Assembly: GCA_963693315.1 (NCBI GenBank)
Contig: OY856186.1
Location: 370,104,850 to 370,168,849, forward strand
Origin: Diogma glabrata
Taxonomy: Eukaryota; Arthropoda; Insecta; Diptera; Cylindrotomidae
Length of the DNA: 64,000 nucleotides
Reading direction: 5' to 3'
Part shown: piece after piece, positions 12,459 to 25,870 of the stretch
Layout: each line of letters opens with the position of its first letter
How positions within the stretch are numbered: position 1 is the first letter of the stretch
Made by a program: the position numbers and the translations under genes
The notes under the pieces: model-generated
What the model was told of the DNA's origin: nothing
The model's input: the letters and a program-made list of their open reading frames with translations, nothing else
Database searches by the model: none

Positions 12459-12577
12459 CTTGAATGAAGTTGGACGACTTTTAAGTGCATTGTCTGCATC
12501 CGCTAACGAACTATTAAAATGATTCAATCGATGTAAAACTTCCGAACGCAGCAATAAACCATTAAAATTATTTGGTA
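12459..12577 (-). CDS. LONRF: LONRF exon 2: TPR repeat
   Basis: 119 bp, entered in phase 1: the last G of exon 1 plus TA makes a Val codon. It leaves in phase 0, residues 208-247; acceptor TTTTCAG, donor AAG/GTTAGT. It encodes N-F-N-G-L-L-L-R-S-E-V-L-H-R-L then S-L-A-D-A-D-N-A-L-K-S-R-P. The A-D-x-x-x-A-L-K-x-R-P pattern is a textbook TPR second helix and matches LONRF in this position. Too short to appear as an open reading frame; located from phase and homology. Confidence 0.9.
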
Positions 12578-13370
12578 CTGAAAAAAAAAACGAAAAACAA
12601 ACATTAATAAATTATTTGATTATGTAATATTGTTTTTAAATTATATTAAACTTGAAAAATTGGTTAATTTAAATCCAAAAATAAACAAATCTTGTTTTGG
12701 ACATAATTTTATTTTTTGCTTTGATTTTACATTATAACAAATTTCTGATTATGTAATGGCGAAATGATGACTTAAATCACTCAAAACATATTACGAACGG
12801 CAAATATAATTAATTTGACGGTGATGTATATTGATAAATTTGTTATAACTTTCAAATTGTGTGGAAACTGTTGACCTGGAACTGTTGTGTGTTGTTTTGA
12901 CCCCACATATGGGATCAATTATCAAAATTAATTAGACCAACTATTTCTCACAATTTTTTCGTTGCTTGACATTGTTTTTTACTTAATGGATAGAAAACTA
13001 AGCCAAATATAGAATAAAAACTATTAAATGGGGAAGAGAGGAGCAACTAACAATGATCAGGGCAAAATATTTTATGATATGCATCAAAGTTGACAAAACT
13101 AACACCATAGTATTGAAAAATGGCGTCCAAAGCGCACTGTCGTAAAAAAAATAACCATAATATCTGCGTAAATAAAATAAAGAAAACAGAGAACATAAAT
13201 TGGGAAGGATCGCATGGCGGTGAAAAGTCAATTAAGATTAAAACAGAAAATATTATCAAGCCTTCGGGGCTTATAACGGATGATAGTATTTTTATTTGGA
13301 GGGACTTGAGACTAACAGTTCAAGTAGCACTGCGACTTGAAGGTCTATTGAGCTTACCCTGGTTGTTTTA

Positions 13371-13919
13371 TTAGTCAGTTGTCGTCACTGAAGTTGATGG
13401 TTGTATGCCGTAATTGAAGTTGAAACTCTTAATAAAATTAATTAGCTTAATTGGTGTGACGTCCTGTGGTAGTGGAAGTCGATAGTTGCAGATGCCGTTG
13501 TTTATGGTTTCCGCGTCCGAGTAGCAGAATCTACAGCAGTCGGAAGCAACAATACCCATTTTGTTAAGATAGTGGTTTAAAGGACCATGTCCAGTAACGC
13601 ACCACGTTAGAATTCTTAGAGAATTTTTTTATGGGTAACCTCCCTACATAGAAACTTCTTTGAGTGCACTAGTCACTCTATGCTTCTCCATAATTTATTA
13701 TTTTGTTTCTATTCGTATATGTTTGCATTGTCCTTTTCAGTGAACTCTTGGCCTAGAGCCTAGAAATCTTTGTATTTTGGTAAACATATTTTGAGCAGTT
13801 ATCTGGCGCAGTTTAGGCCACCAAACTAAAGAAACATATGCAGATTCCACTTCAACAAATAAATTTGCAAGATTATAAATGGAAGATGACGCAACAGTGC
13901 TGAAAAATGACATGAACAA
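13371..13919 (-). pseudogene. LINE (R1/I/Jockey-like) ORF2 3' relic
   Basis: Minus-strand remains of a non-LTR retrotransposon ORF2. At about 13860-13760 the frame reads Y-V-S-L-V-W-W-P-K-L-R-Q-I-T and then K-I-Q-R, as in the part just after the reverse transcriptase core (Y-A-S-L-V-W-W-P). At about 13610-13380 it reads V-T-G-H-G-P-L-N-H-Y-L-N-K-M-G, then C-C-R-F-C and, near the end, I-N-F-I-K-S-F. That resembles the terminal L-T-G-H-x-x-L-N / C-x-x-C region of these elements. The stretch between the blocks, where RNase H should be, is lost. Not functional. Confidence 0.72.
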
Positions 13920-14599
13920 TTCTAAGGGAGCATTAGTTCTTTAAATAATAATATAAACTTAAATAATTTTGGCAGAAATTCAATATTGAAATTGAAAACA
14001 CACAACAATTCTCAACCCAATAGTCTAAAAATTCCAAAATTCCAGAGCGCAATTAAACATGCACGCGGTTCATTTATAAAATAGCTTTCGAAAAAATTAG
14101 GAAAACGGAAGTAACTCTATGTTATTATTGTCAGAGGTTTAAACATATTGGGAAAAAACTACCAATATTATCTATGAAAAAGGGCGAAGCAAAGAGAAAA
14201 GAACAATATAAATTCTGCATCAGTGGTTTGCATAAAAAGCGAAATGGAGTGTCCGGCGTGCTAGAGAGGATGCGATGTGAGGCTTATATTAAATTTTAAA
14301 AAATCATGTAACTATGTAAATACGTGGTGAAGTAATCATATGAAATTACTTTAATGTCAGAAACACTAAATGAAGGAATAACCCTTAAATCGCAAATGGA
14401 ATCCACCTATCAACAATAATGGAAGACCCAAAGTGGGAAAAATGGACAAAAAAATTTGGGAATTAATTGCCTTAATCTTAGAGTATATAGAAATATAGAG
14501 AGAACATAACTTTAAAATTGTATAAAGAGAGACATAAAAAATAGTTATAACACATATGTTATATTTAATTTCACTTTTCTCCACTTTGATTTGTTTTTG
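13920..14599. other. Intronic AT-rich stretch
   Basis: Nothing recognisable. The minus-strand open frame at 14366-14584 is A/T-driven and matches no family I know. Confidence 0.5.
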
Positions 14600-14990
14600 T
14601 TTACAACCACAAACTTTTTTATTAAATCATAAATTAAAATCAATTCCAAAATGCCAAAAAATATTAAATGTTTCCTTCATAGTTGTGCTAATATTTATAA
14701 AATGAATAACAATAATAACGAGAGAAATTTAAATTTATTGTGTTATTTCCAGTGATTATTTAAGTCAAATACTTATAATACAATACTTTATAAAGGATAA
14801 GTAATATTTGCTAACGACACAGACAAATAATTATGTTATGTAAATATTCTAAACGTACATTATGAAAATTTGCTCTCAACACTTCTTCATTATGAACGAA
14901 TTTATTTTTCATAGATGGTAGGGTTTTTTCTTATATAGATTTAAAAAACTCACAATTTTGAATTAATTAAAAAGTTATGCACGTCTATGG
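14600..14990 (+). repeat. Dispersed repeat B, copy 2
   Basis: Colinear with about 1350-1885 inside the hAT element and in the same orientation, with the shared blocks listed there. The flanks of the two copies are unrelated. No TIR or target duplication could be seen. Confidence 0.65.
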
Positions 14991-16959
14991 GAAGAAATAA
15001 CGTTTTCTCAGAGAAAAAATAAGAGGAAAACAAACAAACAAGAAACAATTTGACACAGGTTGATGCACGCTAAATATTAGTTGTGGTGATTGATTGATCT
15101 TAACACATGTATGAGAAACAAAATCTTAAAAGAAATTAAGGAAAACTTTCGAAAAAAACTGAGTACCATTGAACGAAACAGACGGATTTCTCCAGACATT
15201 CTCTCTAATATGGCCACAAATTCTACAGAGAATAATACTACAAAACTAATTGAATTTTTTTTAGGATATAATTACAATAACATTCCTGACAAACAATTTG
15301 TCCACAGAAATTGCGTTAATATATTTATAAGCCAACATAAATAAAAGAGCAACTAACCAGAAATCCACAGTTACTTGTTCGGTCAACCTTGAGAAAAGAT
15401 CAAATTCTAAACATTGCAGAGAGGTAACATTCCCAAATAGCACTATACATAGACTAAAAGAACATATTAATTTAATAGTAAATTTCTACAAAACATGGAG
15501 TATAAATATTAATGACTCCATATGTCAACTCATTCGCTTCAGAAATGCTAGTGGGAGAGAACATCACCTGACCGTTTGAGAAAGTAACCAACTGTAAGTA
15601 GGAATAGAAAATAGCAACACACATTCTTCCAATAATTTAAAAACTCTAGAGATCAGCATTAAAAAAAATTGTTATAACCAGCACGCAATGTCAAGCCTAA
15701 AAAAACAAAGGCAGTTATGGCAATTCTGCGAACTGAACCTCAAAAACTGTTTTGATTGTGAAACTAGCTCAAATTTGTTTAATTAACAAAAAACAGAAAT
15801 CGGTGACTTTATCAGTTATGACCACTTTCTCCACCTAAAACTAATCTTGGACTGACCAAAATCATCTTAATATATATAGGATTGACTATTAGAGAGATGA
15901 CTAGTTTTTTTGGTTTTTTTTTTCCCACCAACATCCAAGTCTCTTGCGGGAGTCTCATCTAGAATTGATCTGAGCTTTGTGAGTTTGACATAATAACCTT
16001 ATTCTGGTTTGGGACTCTCACTCCACCAATTGCAAATAATAAATTTATAATGATCCAAAACCGAATGATCTCAGTTTAATGTGGAACAAGAGTCAGATGG
16101 GTTGTTGCGGTCAGTAGTCAAATGGATATACAAAAGTTGTTTTGGATTTGGATAATTTCTCTATCTAAGAACGCAAAACTTGAATTCATTATGGGAATTC
16201 ATCGGTTGTCTAACATGATACCGGTATATCGGGTTTGTCTAATTGCAATACCGTAAAACCGGTATTGAAATTTTGGTATAGGTATTGAATACTCTAATTC
16301 TAACCTAAATATAATTTTTGATTGGGGACGAAACAGCGAGAATGAAAAAAAAAACAGGCATCAATTCAACCATCATATTTCTTGGAATAGAATTGAAGTA
16401 TTAAATTCTTTGGAAATAGAATTTGTAATGATACATTTTGAGTCTAATAATGTTTGAGCCTTCTCCCTACCTTGAACACAGTTTTTCACACTAGTAAACT
16501 TTTTTCTCGATTTTTACTTTGGTTTTGCATTTAGAATTGTTTCTTATGGTTGCTGTTGGTGTATGAACCCCAACGTTTCTATTTTAAGGATCGATAAACG
16601 AAGAAGAAGAAGCAACTCGTAACTGATTTGACGATGCACTATGTATGGTCTGAATGTGGTCACTATCAAATCAAATAACAATAAGCTCGTCTCAATTCAA
16701 TTAATCTGCAATTTGATTACAATATAACGTTGATTTGATTACGTTGTACGTTTTCAAGATTAATTAAGATGCAATCATATTGAATTATTTGATGTCATCA
16801 TCAAATTTATAAATGTACAATTAAAATAACAAATAAAAAATCCACTCTTATTGTGAATTACTCCCCTCTTAGAGTAAACATACTATCCGGATCAAAGCAC
16901 CAATTAAAACTTATTTTTATATATGTTTTGAATAAAGCATCTACCATTATCGTGACACT
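14991..16959. other. Intronic stretch without assignable gene
   Basis: No credible exon. Near 16220-16290 the short palindromic motif ATACCGGTAT and variants recur two or three times, probably from a decayed DNA element. The open frame at 15090-15344 shows no known motif. Confidence 0.45.
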
Positions 16960-17140
16960 AAACGGTTGAGCCTTCGAGCCGAATCAAATGTTTACTCTCA
17001 CGATAGTGGTTTTATATTTTTCTTTGAATAGAACACCAACCACTATGCTGATCCGACAATCATTTGATCCGGCTCGAAGGACCAAATGTTTATTCTGCCG
17101 ATAGTGGTTGATGTTTTATTGAAAGAAAAATATAAAACTA
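16960..17140. repeat. Retroelement-leader-like inverted segment
   Basis: GCCTTCGAGCCGAATC near 16970 on the plus strand faces GATCCGGCTCGAAGGACCA at 17066-17084 in reverse orientation. Between and beyond them GATAGTGGTT and TTTTATATTTTTCTTT recur in inverted form. I read it as rearranged leader or LTR sequence of the retroelement whose gag relic follows at 17200. The link is an inference. Confidence 0.45.
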
Positions 17141-17199
17141 AATTTTCCTTTCCTTTCAATCCAATAAACAACCAGTCTTAAAACATCAAGTTTTAAAAT

Positions 17200-17885
17200 A
17201 TGGCGGATTATCAAGGCTAACACTTGGTGCAGACACAGATTGAAATTTCAGAAAGATTAGAAGCTCTGCAAAGGAATACAAAAAAAGATGGAAAAGAGCG
17301 CAAAACAAACAAAGAATATTTTGGGAAACACCTGTCAGATATCAACACACTTTGGATACAATTCAAAGCTAAATACAATAAATTTCAAGCATTTTTTAAG
17401 TGCACTAGGGAAAAGACTTATTGGAGATTTAGAGAGAAATTTTATACAATTAAAAATGATTTTCAATCATTCAAAATTCAAAACACGTATGATTGAAAGA
17501 TAACACGGCGACTCTGATACAGAAACAGAGGATCGGAGCAAAAGAATTTGTGCGAAACACAAAAATGATTAAAGATGATTTAACATACATCAGAACAAAG
17601 TCATATTACAATCTGACCAGATCTACAACCATGATTTTGAATACTGGGAAAGTGAGTTTTTCGACATAACGCAAGCAACGGAAGAAGAAATCTAAAATTA
17701 GGAAAAACTAATTTCTAGGTATTACAACAAGTTCAGCCAAGAATTCAAACGCCAGCAATAACAATCCCTACCTTCAATGGAAACTACTTACAATTTGTCC
17801 ACTATTATTTTGAATATCCGTAAAGCTATGGACAACTCATTATTGAGCGGCAAATCCCTTCAAAATTTGCGAATTCTAATCATGT
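17200..17885 (+). pseudogene. LTR-retrotransposon gag relic, probably BEL/Pao
   Basis: From an ATG at 17200 (M-A-D-Y-Q-G, then a stop) the plus frame carries a charged helical stretch: L-E-A-L-Q-R-N-T-K-K-D-G, then E-Y-F-G-K-H-L-S-D-I-N-T-L-W. The hydrophobic spacing resembles the N-terminal region of insect retrotransposon gags. Further on, near 17755-17810, another frame reads T-I-P-T-F-N-G-N-Y-L-Q-F. This resembles the L-P-x-F-x-G-x-x-x-x-W block of BEL/Pao gag proteins. Stops and frameshifts separate the blocks. A Gypsy-type gag is a possible alternative. Confidence 0.5.
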
Positions 17886-17914
17886 TATAACCAAAGATTC
17901 AATGTTATGTAATT

Positions 17915-19010
17915 TTCTTTTAAAATCTAAAAACAAACAGTTATCACATTAAACATACTTTCATTCTGCACTATAAAACAACTTAAAATCATTTCATAAA
18001 TAATATATGTCCATATACAACGTTTCACTAAATAAATAAATTCATCTTTTAGTTTATTACTTCATAATGTATCTCTTTCATTCGAACTCAATTAACGGAT
18101 CCTATATTTCGGTATATATTCAATTGTTGTTTTATTTTATTTATTTAATGAGAAACAAATATATTTTTTGGTTAAACGAAATTGAGTATGATTCTGTGCA
18201 GGTGTGTTGATCTTACCATCATTAAATAATTTTGTTTATTTGAATAATTTTTGTCATTTTCATTTTTTTGTATACGGCGGATTTTCAATGCATGGGGATT
18301 GTTTGTTTGAAAAATGAGACAAAACAACGATAATATAAATGAATTTTTTTGGGAAAAACAATCGTCCGGTGAAACAATTTCAATTATAATTTTTAGTTAA
18401 GTTTTAACTTTCAATAATCATGTTTTGAGTGGTGTATCGGAACGAACACCTACATTTTTCCTAATAATATTATATTTTTTGACACAAATTTGTATACAAA
18501 ATATCATTAGATATAAATATTATTGTTATTTGATGATTAAAATTAAAAATAATAAAATTGAAAAGATGTTTGTGTTTGATTGTATAGAATTTTTTTGTTG
18601 AGAAAATTGACAAATTTCAAACGATGAATTTTATTTGGAAGCCGAACCATTTCATGATCAATTAGGGAATTCATATAATAAAAACTTGGATGATGTTGAA
18701 GAAGTTAAATAATTAAGAACATCTTACAATAAAAATGAATCTAAAATAATCATGATTGGTTGAATCGATTTCGATTATGTGTATCAAATTGATGGTTTGA
18801 CTAACAGCCGAACAGTTATTGGAATGTACAAGTGATCTCAAAAAGTGAATTTAAGGAATTTGTTGTTTACTGAGGGTTTCTGAAGGATTATAAGGATCTT
18901 TTTTTGAAAAATTTTGAGATAAATTGTCATCAATCCTGTTGCTACTACACGGGTTAGATTGTTTTATTGGACAAGAGGATCGAATGTACTACAATCAACA
19001 TTTGAAGTTA
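17915..19010 (+). repeat. Dispersed repeat C, copy 1
   Basis: One of three related segments inside LONRF intron 1, all in the same orientation (others at 26190-26640 and 33870-34670). Shared blocks with the third copy include CATCTTTTAG, GAACTCAATTAACGG, AATTGTTGTTTTATTTTATT, a CGG/CAGATTTTCAA block and, near the end, TTTTATTGGACAAGAGGAT. No protein is encoded in common and no TIR was seen, so the class is unknown. Confidence 0.65.
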
Positions 19011-19734
19011 AGTTTTTTTCGTTTTTGCTAGTATTATATTTATATACATATTTTCTGAGATTTTGATCTTAAAATGCTCAATTAAATTAAATTGAATTAG
19101 AGATTTTCTGCGTCAGAGGCCATTTGTTGATTTTGAATAATTGTAACATCCCGGTACAAACAAAAATTGTGTACTACAATTTAAGAAACATACTGTCCGG
19201 CAATTAAGGCAAATAAAAAAAATAGATGCATATCCACTTTACAAAGCTTCAACCAAAATCAATTACGTTTCACATTCTACGCATTGCGGTAAATTTTAAA
19301 AATTGTTAGATGTTTTCAGGTCAGACGAATCATATGTTTTACATCCAAGCGATTTGAATGAATTTTACAAATGTATGATGGGTCCGAACCCATTCAAACT
19401 CCATTGGAGAAAATACCGAAAACCAGAAAAATGTTTGCATGTTCACTATACATAACGCCTAGCGATTCGACTCGTGTTCCACATCTAACGGAATTCATAA
19501 AATTTAAAAAATACTAAGACGATTCATCCCAGTTCAATATAAATTGCTTTTTCTGTGTACTAAACTTCAATCGGCGCTTTGCCTAATACTTCAAATTTTT
19601 TAAATGTCTAGAACAGACTCTTTTATTGGAGGATTGCGTTTGTGGTAACGTAAACTAGTTAATTCAAATTATGATCCACATTTTAAGAACAAAAATTTAA
19701 CGGCTGTAGATTCCTTTTTCGAGTGATGTGACTT

Positions 19735-20655
19735 GGAGAATATACTTGCTTTCGAAATTTTTAGCAAAAAATTATTTCGAATTATCACCGCCTTTGGGAA
19801 ATTACAACTGAAATTTTTTTGCCTTAGTTTTATTTTAATTTAAACCAATGAAATTCTCAAAAATGTAATGACATCATTCAATTTCACCAATAAAATTTGA
19901 ATTATACTAATAACAAATATTTATACGTTTGGCCTACTGGGTTATTAAAAATTATCAGTTGTAATTTCCCAAGGACGGTGATAATTCAAAATAATTTTGT
20001 GCCAAAAATTTCGAAAGCAAGTATATTGATAAAAGCACGAAGCCGTAGGCCGAGGGCTATTATCAATACCACTTGCTTGAGGAATTTTTCAAAAAATTAT
20101 GAGAATTTATCAACGAACGAGGGGAATTCGGTTAGAAAATTTTTTGCCATTTTTCATTTCTGTATATATTTTTTATGAAGTATACGTTGGCCTACTTTGA
20201 TATCAGTTAATTTTTTCAAAATTAGATTGATAATTTTTAATATTCCAGTAGGCCAGACGTATAAATATTTGTTTGTAGTATAATTCAAATGTTATTGGTG
20301 AAATTGAATGATGTCATTACATTTAAGATAATTTCATTGGTTTAAATTAAAATAAAACTAAGGCAAAAAATTTTCAATCCAATTTTGAAATAATTAACTG
20401 ATTTCACAGTAGGCCAACGTATAATTCATAAAAAATATATAAATAAATGACAAATGGCAAAAAATTTTCTAAACGAATTCCCCTCGTTCGTTGATAAATT
20501 CTCATAATTTTCGGAAAAATTCCTCAAGCAAGTGGTATTGATAAAAACCCTCGGTCTACGGCCTCGTGCTTTTATCAATATACATGCTTTCGAAATTTTT
20601 AGCAAAAAATTATTTCGAATTATCACCGCCCTCGGGAAATTACAACTGATATTTT
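19735..20655. repeat. Complex foldback cluster
   Basis: Several nested inverted repeats. The segment at about 19747-19815 is inverted at about 19957-20028 and present again in direct orientation at about 20585-20650. The block at about 19818-19965 is inverted at about 20225-20370. Arms at about 20030-20215 and 20395-20580 also pair; they include the GAACGAGGGGAATTCG and CGAATTCCCCTCGTTCG blocks. On a single strand the cluster could form a very large stem. Open frames at 19897-20178 and 20426-20626 simply mirror the arms. Confidence 0.8.
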
Positions 20656-23600
20656 TAAAAATTATTCAAGTTGTGTTTTGTATGAAATTCTATATAAATT
20701 TTTTTGAATTTATTCTCTTATCTCCCTTTTGCAGCGCCATTACGGTAAACACAGGAACAGAAAAATTGCTATATATTTAAAAACTTTAATGTTCATTGTT
20801 CAAGTGTTTTGATGAAAACCAATAAAAAAATTGAATTTCAACATTAGGGATTTATTTCGAGGATTAATTTTTTTGAAACGGCTTTGAAGCTAGTGAGACC
20901 GTTGCGTTTTATTTAATAAAAATATTTGCCGTTTTTGTTAATTCATTCGCAATAGAATATATAGAATAGCTTGTTCTAATTTCGAGCACATTCTGTCAAA
21001 ATTTTCAAAATTAGTACATTCAGAATATTCCGAATGAATTAACGAAAACGCCAATTATATGACATACAAGGGTGACAAGGCGTCGGTTTCATAAAGTGTT
21101 TGATTTATTTAACCGAAATATGTTCGTATGTTGGAACCATATATGCAGATACAATTGATGATTAATGGAAAAGATACTGTGTGTCAGTCGTACTTCCATT
21201 TCTCGTTCTCTTTACCGATAGCAATATTCTAAACAGTTACTCCAAATTTTCAAAAACTTCTCAACCTACTTGTTTGTAAAAACAAAGACATTTATTTTAA
21301 ATATTGTGAAGTAAATCTGACACTTCAGGGAAGATCGTCTAATATTCGTTTTATTTTCCATATAGTATTTTCTTTCTAGGAAACTAAAAAGAAGTTAAGT
21401 TTTTTGGTTAATTGTTTTTTTATTGTTCTTTTGTTAATTTTTTTATGTTTGAAAGAAATTGAGTGAGTTGGGGTTTGGAAAGTGTTGCAACAAGTTGGTT
21501 GGGTGGAGTTTTGAACGGTGATGTTAAGTGGTCGTAGAGTTAAATAATCAGCTTCTTCTTTCAATTTTTTTATAAAGTGATCTTATTATGAAAGTCAAAT
21601 CAAATTAAGTATAAGAAAATAAATGAAAAAATTTAGTACTGGAATATCTAGGAATTGATTTAAGAAAATTGTTAAATTAAGTATCTATTTATGAAAGTCA
21701 AACCAAATAAATGAATTAGAAAAAAAAACTATCAGTGAACTTCGATTGTGTTTTATTTCTATAACAACCAGATATAATGAATCAAAAAAGTGAAACAGAA
21801 AGCCAGTGAATATTAGAACCAGCCGTTAGATATTGTTCAGGATGATGAAAAAGATTGGGTTGTGAGATTTTTGATTTGTTGTAGATTAGTTGGGGAAGAA
21901 AATGCAGAAAAGCCAAAAGTGGACCATCAGCGTGGGTGTAGTCAGAAAAGTTTTGTTACTTTTATTAAATGTTTTTTTTGTGTTTATATATTTTTTCTGT
22001 TAATTATGGTGTGGTAATGTAATTAAGTAAGGGAGAGTTGTGGCACAATAGTGCAACTTCCGCGAAAGTCTGGGGGGTGTTTTGAGATACGCGATTTTTT
22101 TATTCTAAATTTCTTGTTAAGAGGTTGTCGGAAGAACCTTCGCACAACCTACTGGTAGACGTTCACTGTCTACCAAATATATCGCAGCAACAACTCCAAC
22201 AAGCGACTATCTCAATTACCGATTCCACACCACGAGATACAGTAACAGTGGTAATGCAAATCGCGAAAAAAAATTATTTTTGTTATTTAGATTAGTTAAA
22301 ACAAACAGATAAATTAGACAATTGGACTGTTTTCAATATAAATATACTGCACTACTTAAGTCACATTAAATCATGATTTTTCAAATCTCATTCATTTGCG
22401 TCAAACATTTATAATTTGTAACAAATATAAGTTAAAATATAACCTTCACAAAAACATCATAATCCGATTGAACTCAAAAATCATCATTTCACATTCAACA
22501 CAACACACCAACCAACACAAGAAAATCATGCTGACAATGATTTTCCTGTTAATTCATAATTGATTATTTTTAATTGTGTTGAAGTAAAAAAAAATTGTTA
22601 TTCACCAACATTATGTGAAAATGGAAAAATTAAAAACAAAATAGAAAATATAATAACCAAAACAATATAATAACACAAATACACATTTTCATGTCGTTGA
22701 ACTTCAAGGGTTAACGACTCAATTCATTGTATATGTATTGATGAAAGTAATTGAATTTCAGTAAGATGTTCGACTTTCTTATTTATTTAAACTGCTAATA
22801 ATAATTAGTACATTAGTTGTTAATATATTTTCTTGAGATAAAAATAAGTGTGGTAACCTTTTCAAGGACATCGAACTGATATAAAAATTTTAAAAAACAA
22901 TAAAATGGTTAAGAGTGTAGAGTCTAGACGGTTGATAGATAAATCGCATATTAAAACCACCGTCAAACTATTCATTGTATTTTTAGTTTTTTCTGCTGCA
23001 ATAGTCAGTCATTATAAGATTACATAACAAAATTAAAAATGAATGAATGAATCATAAATTTTTTTTTATTTGTGATTCGATGAACACAAAGTAATATATC
23101 TATCGTTTATGATTCGTCATCATATCTTATGAGTCAATTGAAATATTCCTTTGTTGTATCATATTTATAAGAAGCTCGCATAATACACAGGACATTCACA
23201 TGAGATTTTCTTTGTTCAATATAAAAGCGACTAGATGCGATAAATTTCAAGTGGATAGTTAAAGCTCAAAGAATTGTTTTGATTATATTTGTATATAATT
23301 TTTAACCAACGGATACGAATATTTTATTTAATTTTGTGTTGGTTGGTTTGTGGTAGACGATTTGAATAATCATAAAAGAAATTAAATTATACAATTTATT
23401 TTTAAAATAGTGATTTGTTGTGAGAAAGAGGAAAATAAAATTGAATAAACAAGTCATTGCCGTACAATCGATTAAGCTTTTTCAAGGACAGAATGTGACA
23501 TTGAAGAGTTCGAAACGAAAGGTTGTGCTGAATTTTGCTAGTGTTGTGCTGCAATGCGCTGTTTTATAAATATCTATGATCAAATTTGACATATTAACTC

Positions 23601-25330
23601 AATTATCGGAGTAGAGCGAAAAATTCTTCAAATTTTGAAGAAAATTAAACTGCATCATTTATGAAAAATAACATTGTGCTGAATTGCACAAAAAAGATGT
23701 GTACTGCCTTTATGACAACAAATGGTAACAGTTGCAAAAATTTTCTAACAAGCTCATAGCTAACGCAAATTTGCACAGCTTTGTGCAACTTAGCCTGCAT
23801 GCATGGTAGTTGCAATTTTATTCCATTTCCCTTCCAGGCCAAAATCTGTACTTATGAGTATGTGGTCCATAATATTTGAAGTTATGTTTAGTTTTTACTT
23901 CACCACAATTTTTAATTAAATAAGCATTGAAAGCTCTTATTAATTTAAAAGTTTTAATATTAAACCTTCAATTTGATTTGCAAAAATTGTATGCGGAATC
24001 ACTTCATTAGTTTACATTATAACCAATAGTTATAAAGTGGTTTGGTTGAAACTTTCTTGCTCATGCTCCTATTATCCATCATGTAGTTATATTTTATGCG
24101 AAGGCAGACGACTGGTGGTTTAGTATTTTGAGTAATAACTTTTTGTTAAATCAGAATCCTTTGTCTATATCTATTTATCTTTTTACTAATAAATTCATAT
24201 TTCTATGAACAAAAATTAAAAAATATTTGTGATAATTAACCTAGGAAAGGGCGGTGATAATTCGAAATAATGTTTTGCAAAAATTTCGAAAGTAGGTGTG
24301 TAACGACCGGCCTATTTCGATTTCTACTCGAAGACAAAAGTTTGCAATATCTAAAAAATATTCCATAATCTGATTTTTTTGCCATTTCGGTTGCGGCGTT
24401 ATTTCAACTCATACTCTATATTGGGAATCAAAATCAAACACAAAAACAATAAGTCAAAAATTTATAAACGTCTTCTTATACAGTAATTTAAACATTTTTG
24501 TGAAAGCTAGAACCAATAATAAAAACTGCCACATGCACAAACATTATGAATGCATGTATGAGCTTTCGTTGTTCAATTACGATTGTTCATGCTTTTTTTT
24601 TTATTTTCGTGTTATTGATTTTTTTTCGTTGTATGATAATTTTGAGATTATGAGGAATTATTGTATTGAACGTAAGGGTGATCAACATATATAAAAATGA
24701 AACAAAAAATAGAAAATTCTAGCTATAAATTTGATCAAATTGTGTAATCGGCTGATTATCATATTTTTGGATATCAATCAAAAAGCATTAGATTTTGGAA
24801 GTTTACCGGTCTAGAATTGTGTAAAAAAATTTGACAAACGAAAAATATAATAAGATTGTTGTATAAGAAGATTGTTATCAAAGTTAATTCGAGATGGATA
24901 ATGAATTTTTGATTCTATTTAAAAAAAATTCTTAATAGAAAAAACAATTTATTTGTGCATCAAGAAATAATTATATTTTTATGTGAATATTTACAACAAA
25001 GATCTAAATTTATAAAATAAAAACTGGATATCAAGTTTAAAGTATTCATTGTTTTTTTCTTATGATCAAGGCCTTTTCCACATTTTTATGCACAGCAACA
25101 CATCACTTCTTCGTTCCTTACCTCTTTACCTATAAATTAAATTGGAGTTATGATATGAGGTAAGAAAAGAAGAAGTGGTGCGTTGCACTGCATACAAGTG
25201 AGAAAAAGGCGTTGTGAAAATCGTTGTTATATAAAATAAATTAATAGAATGCCATTCATTGATTGAACTATGTAGGAATTACAGTTAGCTGTTCAATGGT
25301 GACAGCGGTTTTCCTAATACGATAAAAAAT
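20062..25330 (+). repeat. Large non-coding duplication, copy 1
   Basis: Nearly identical over its full length to 57136-62610, in the same orientation about 37 kb away. Many 60-base lines (for example 22681-22800 against 59701-59820) match without a difference. Copy 2 begins at an assembly gap and ends at an LTR, so the true limits are wider. No open frame keeps a protein-like pattern of change between copies: a 47-residue frame near 21820-21965 has five differences, all amino-acid changing. It is a recent segmental duplication or a large non-autonomous mobile element. Confidence 0.9.
25070..25215. repeat. Hairpin-forming inverted repeat
   Basis: GCCTTTTCCACATTTTTATG and the following CACATCACTTCTTCGTTCCTTACCTC return in reverse complement, with some mismatches, at about 25160-25210. 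The loop is short. It is preserved in copy 2 of the duplication at about 62330-62490. Confidence 0.65.
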
Positions 25331-25594
25331 TGTATGCGGCTGTAACATTTAAAATATATATGGTACAGGAAAATACCCTGGCCAGAAGATAAGAAAATAA
25401 AAGATTGAAAGAAGATTGCAATCACGATGGATCGGACGATTTGTGTAGAGTTAATTAGAAAACCACTGGAAAGTGATTCAAAACTTCAATCTTAAAACAT
25501 TATTTACTTGATGAAATTTTTGTTTTTTGTATTACTAATGAGAGATATACCCGTTTTATTTAATTTTTTGTAGAAACAAGCCCGAACTCTATAA

Positions 25595-25870
25595 TTGGAT
25601 TGGCAATACTCGAGGAATTCTTGGGGAATTTTCCAAAACATTATGAGACTTGATCACCAATCGAGGGAAAGTCACAATTTATTAATTCATAATTCAATTA
25701 ATTCACACTTTTATTGAAAAAAATATATGTGTTACCTTCCCTAGGGGAATTATCAGTGTAATTAAAATGTGATTGGACAAATTCAATATTTCGTTTTATT
25801 TCATAGAATTTCATTGGACTAAATTCAAATAAAAATAAAGCAAAACATGTTCAGATAAGTTTTAATAAAA
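25595..25870 (+). repeat. Diverged foldback-arm sequence
   Basis: Resembles, with much divergence, pieces of the 19.7-20.65 kb cluster: a CTCGAGGAATT...AAAACATTATGAGA block matches about 20065-20105, and a CATTGGAC...AAATAAAAATAAAGCAAAAC block matches about 20330-20370. The 20-25.3 kb segment is therefore bracketed by related sequence. Confidence 0.5.

Noticed and set aside
16200..16290. ATACCGGTAT palindromes as a regulatory site
   Set aside because: More likely debris of a DNA transposon; no target gene or promoter nearby.
19897..20626. Similar open frames on opposite strands (19897-20178 and 20426-20626)
   Set aside because: Their likeness is due to the inverted repeat arms, not to a gene pair.
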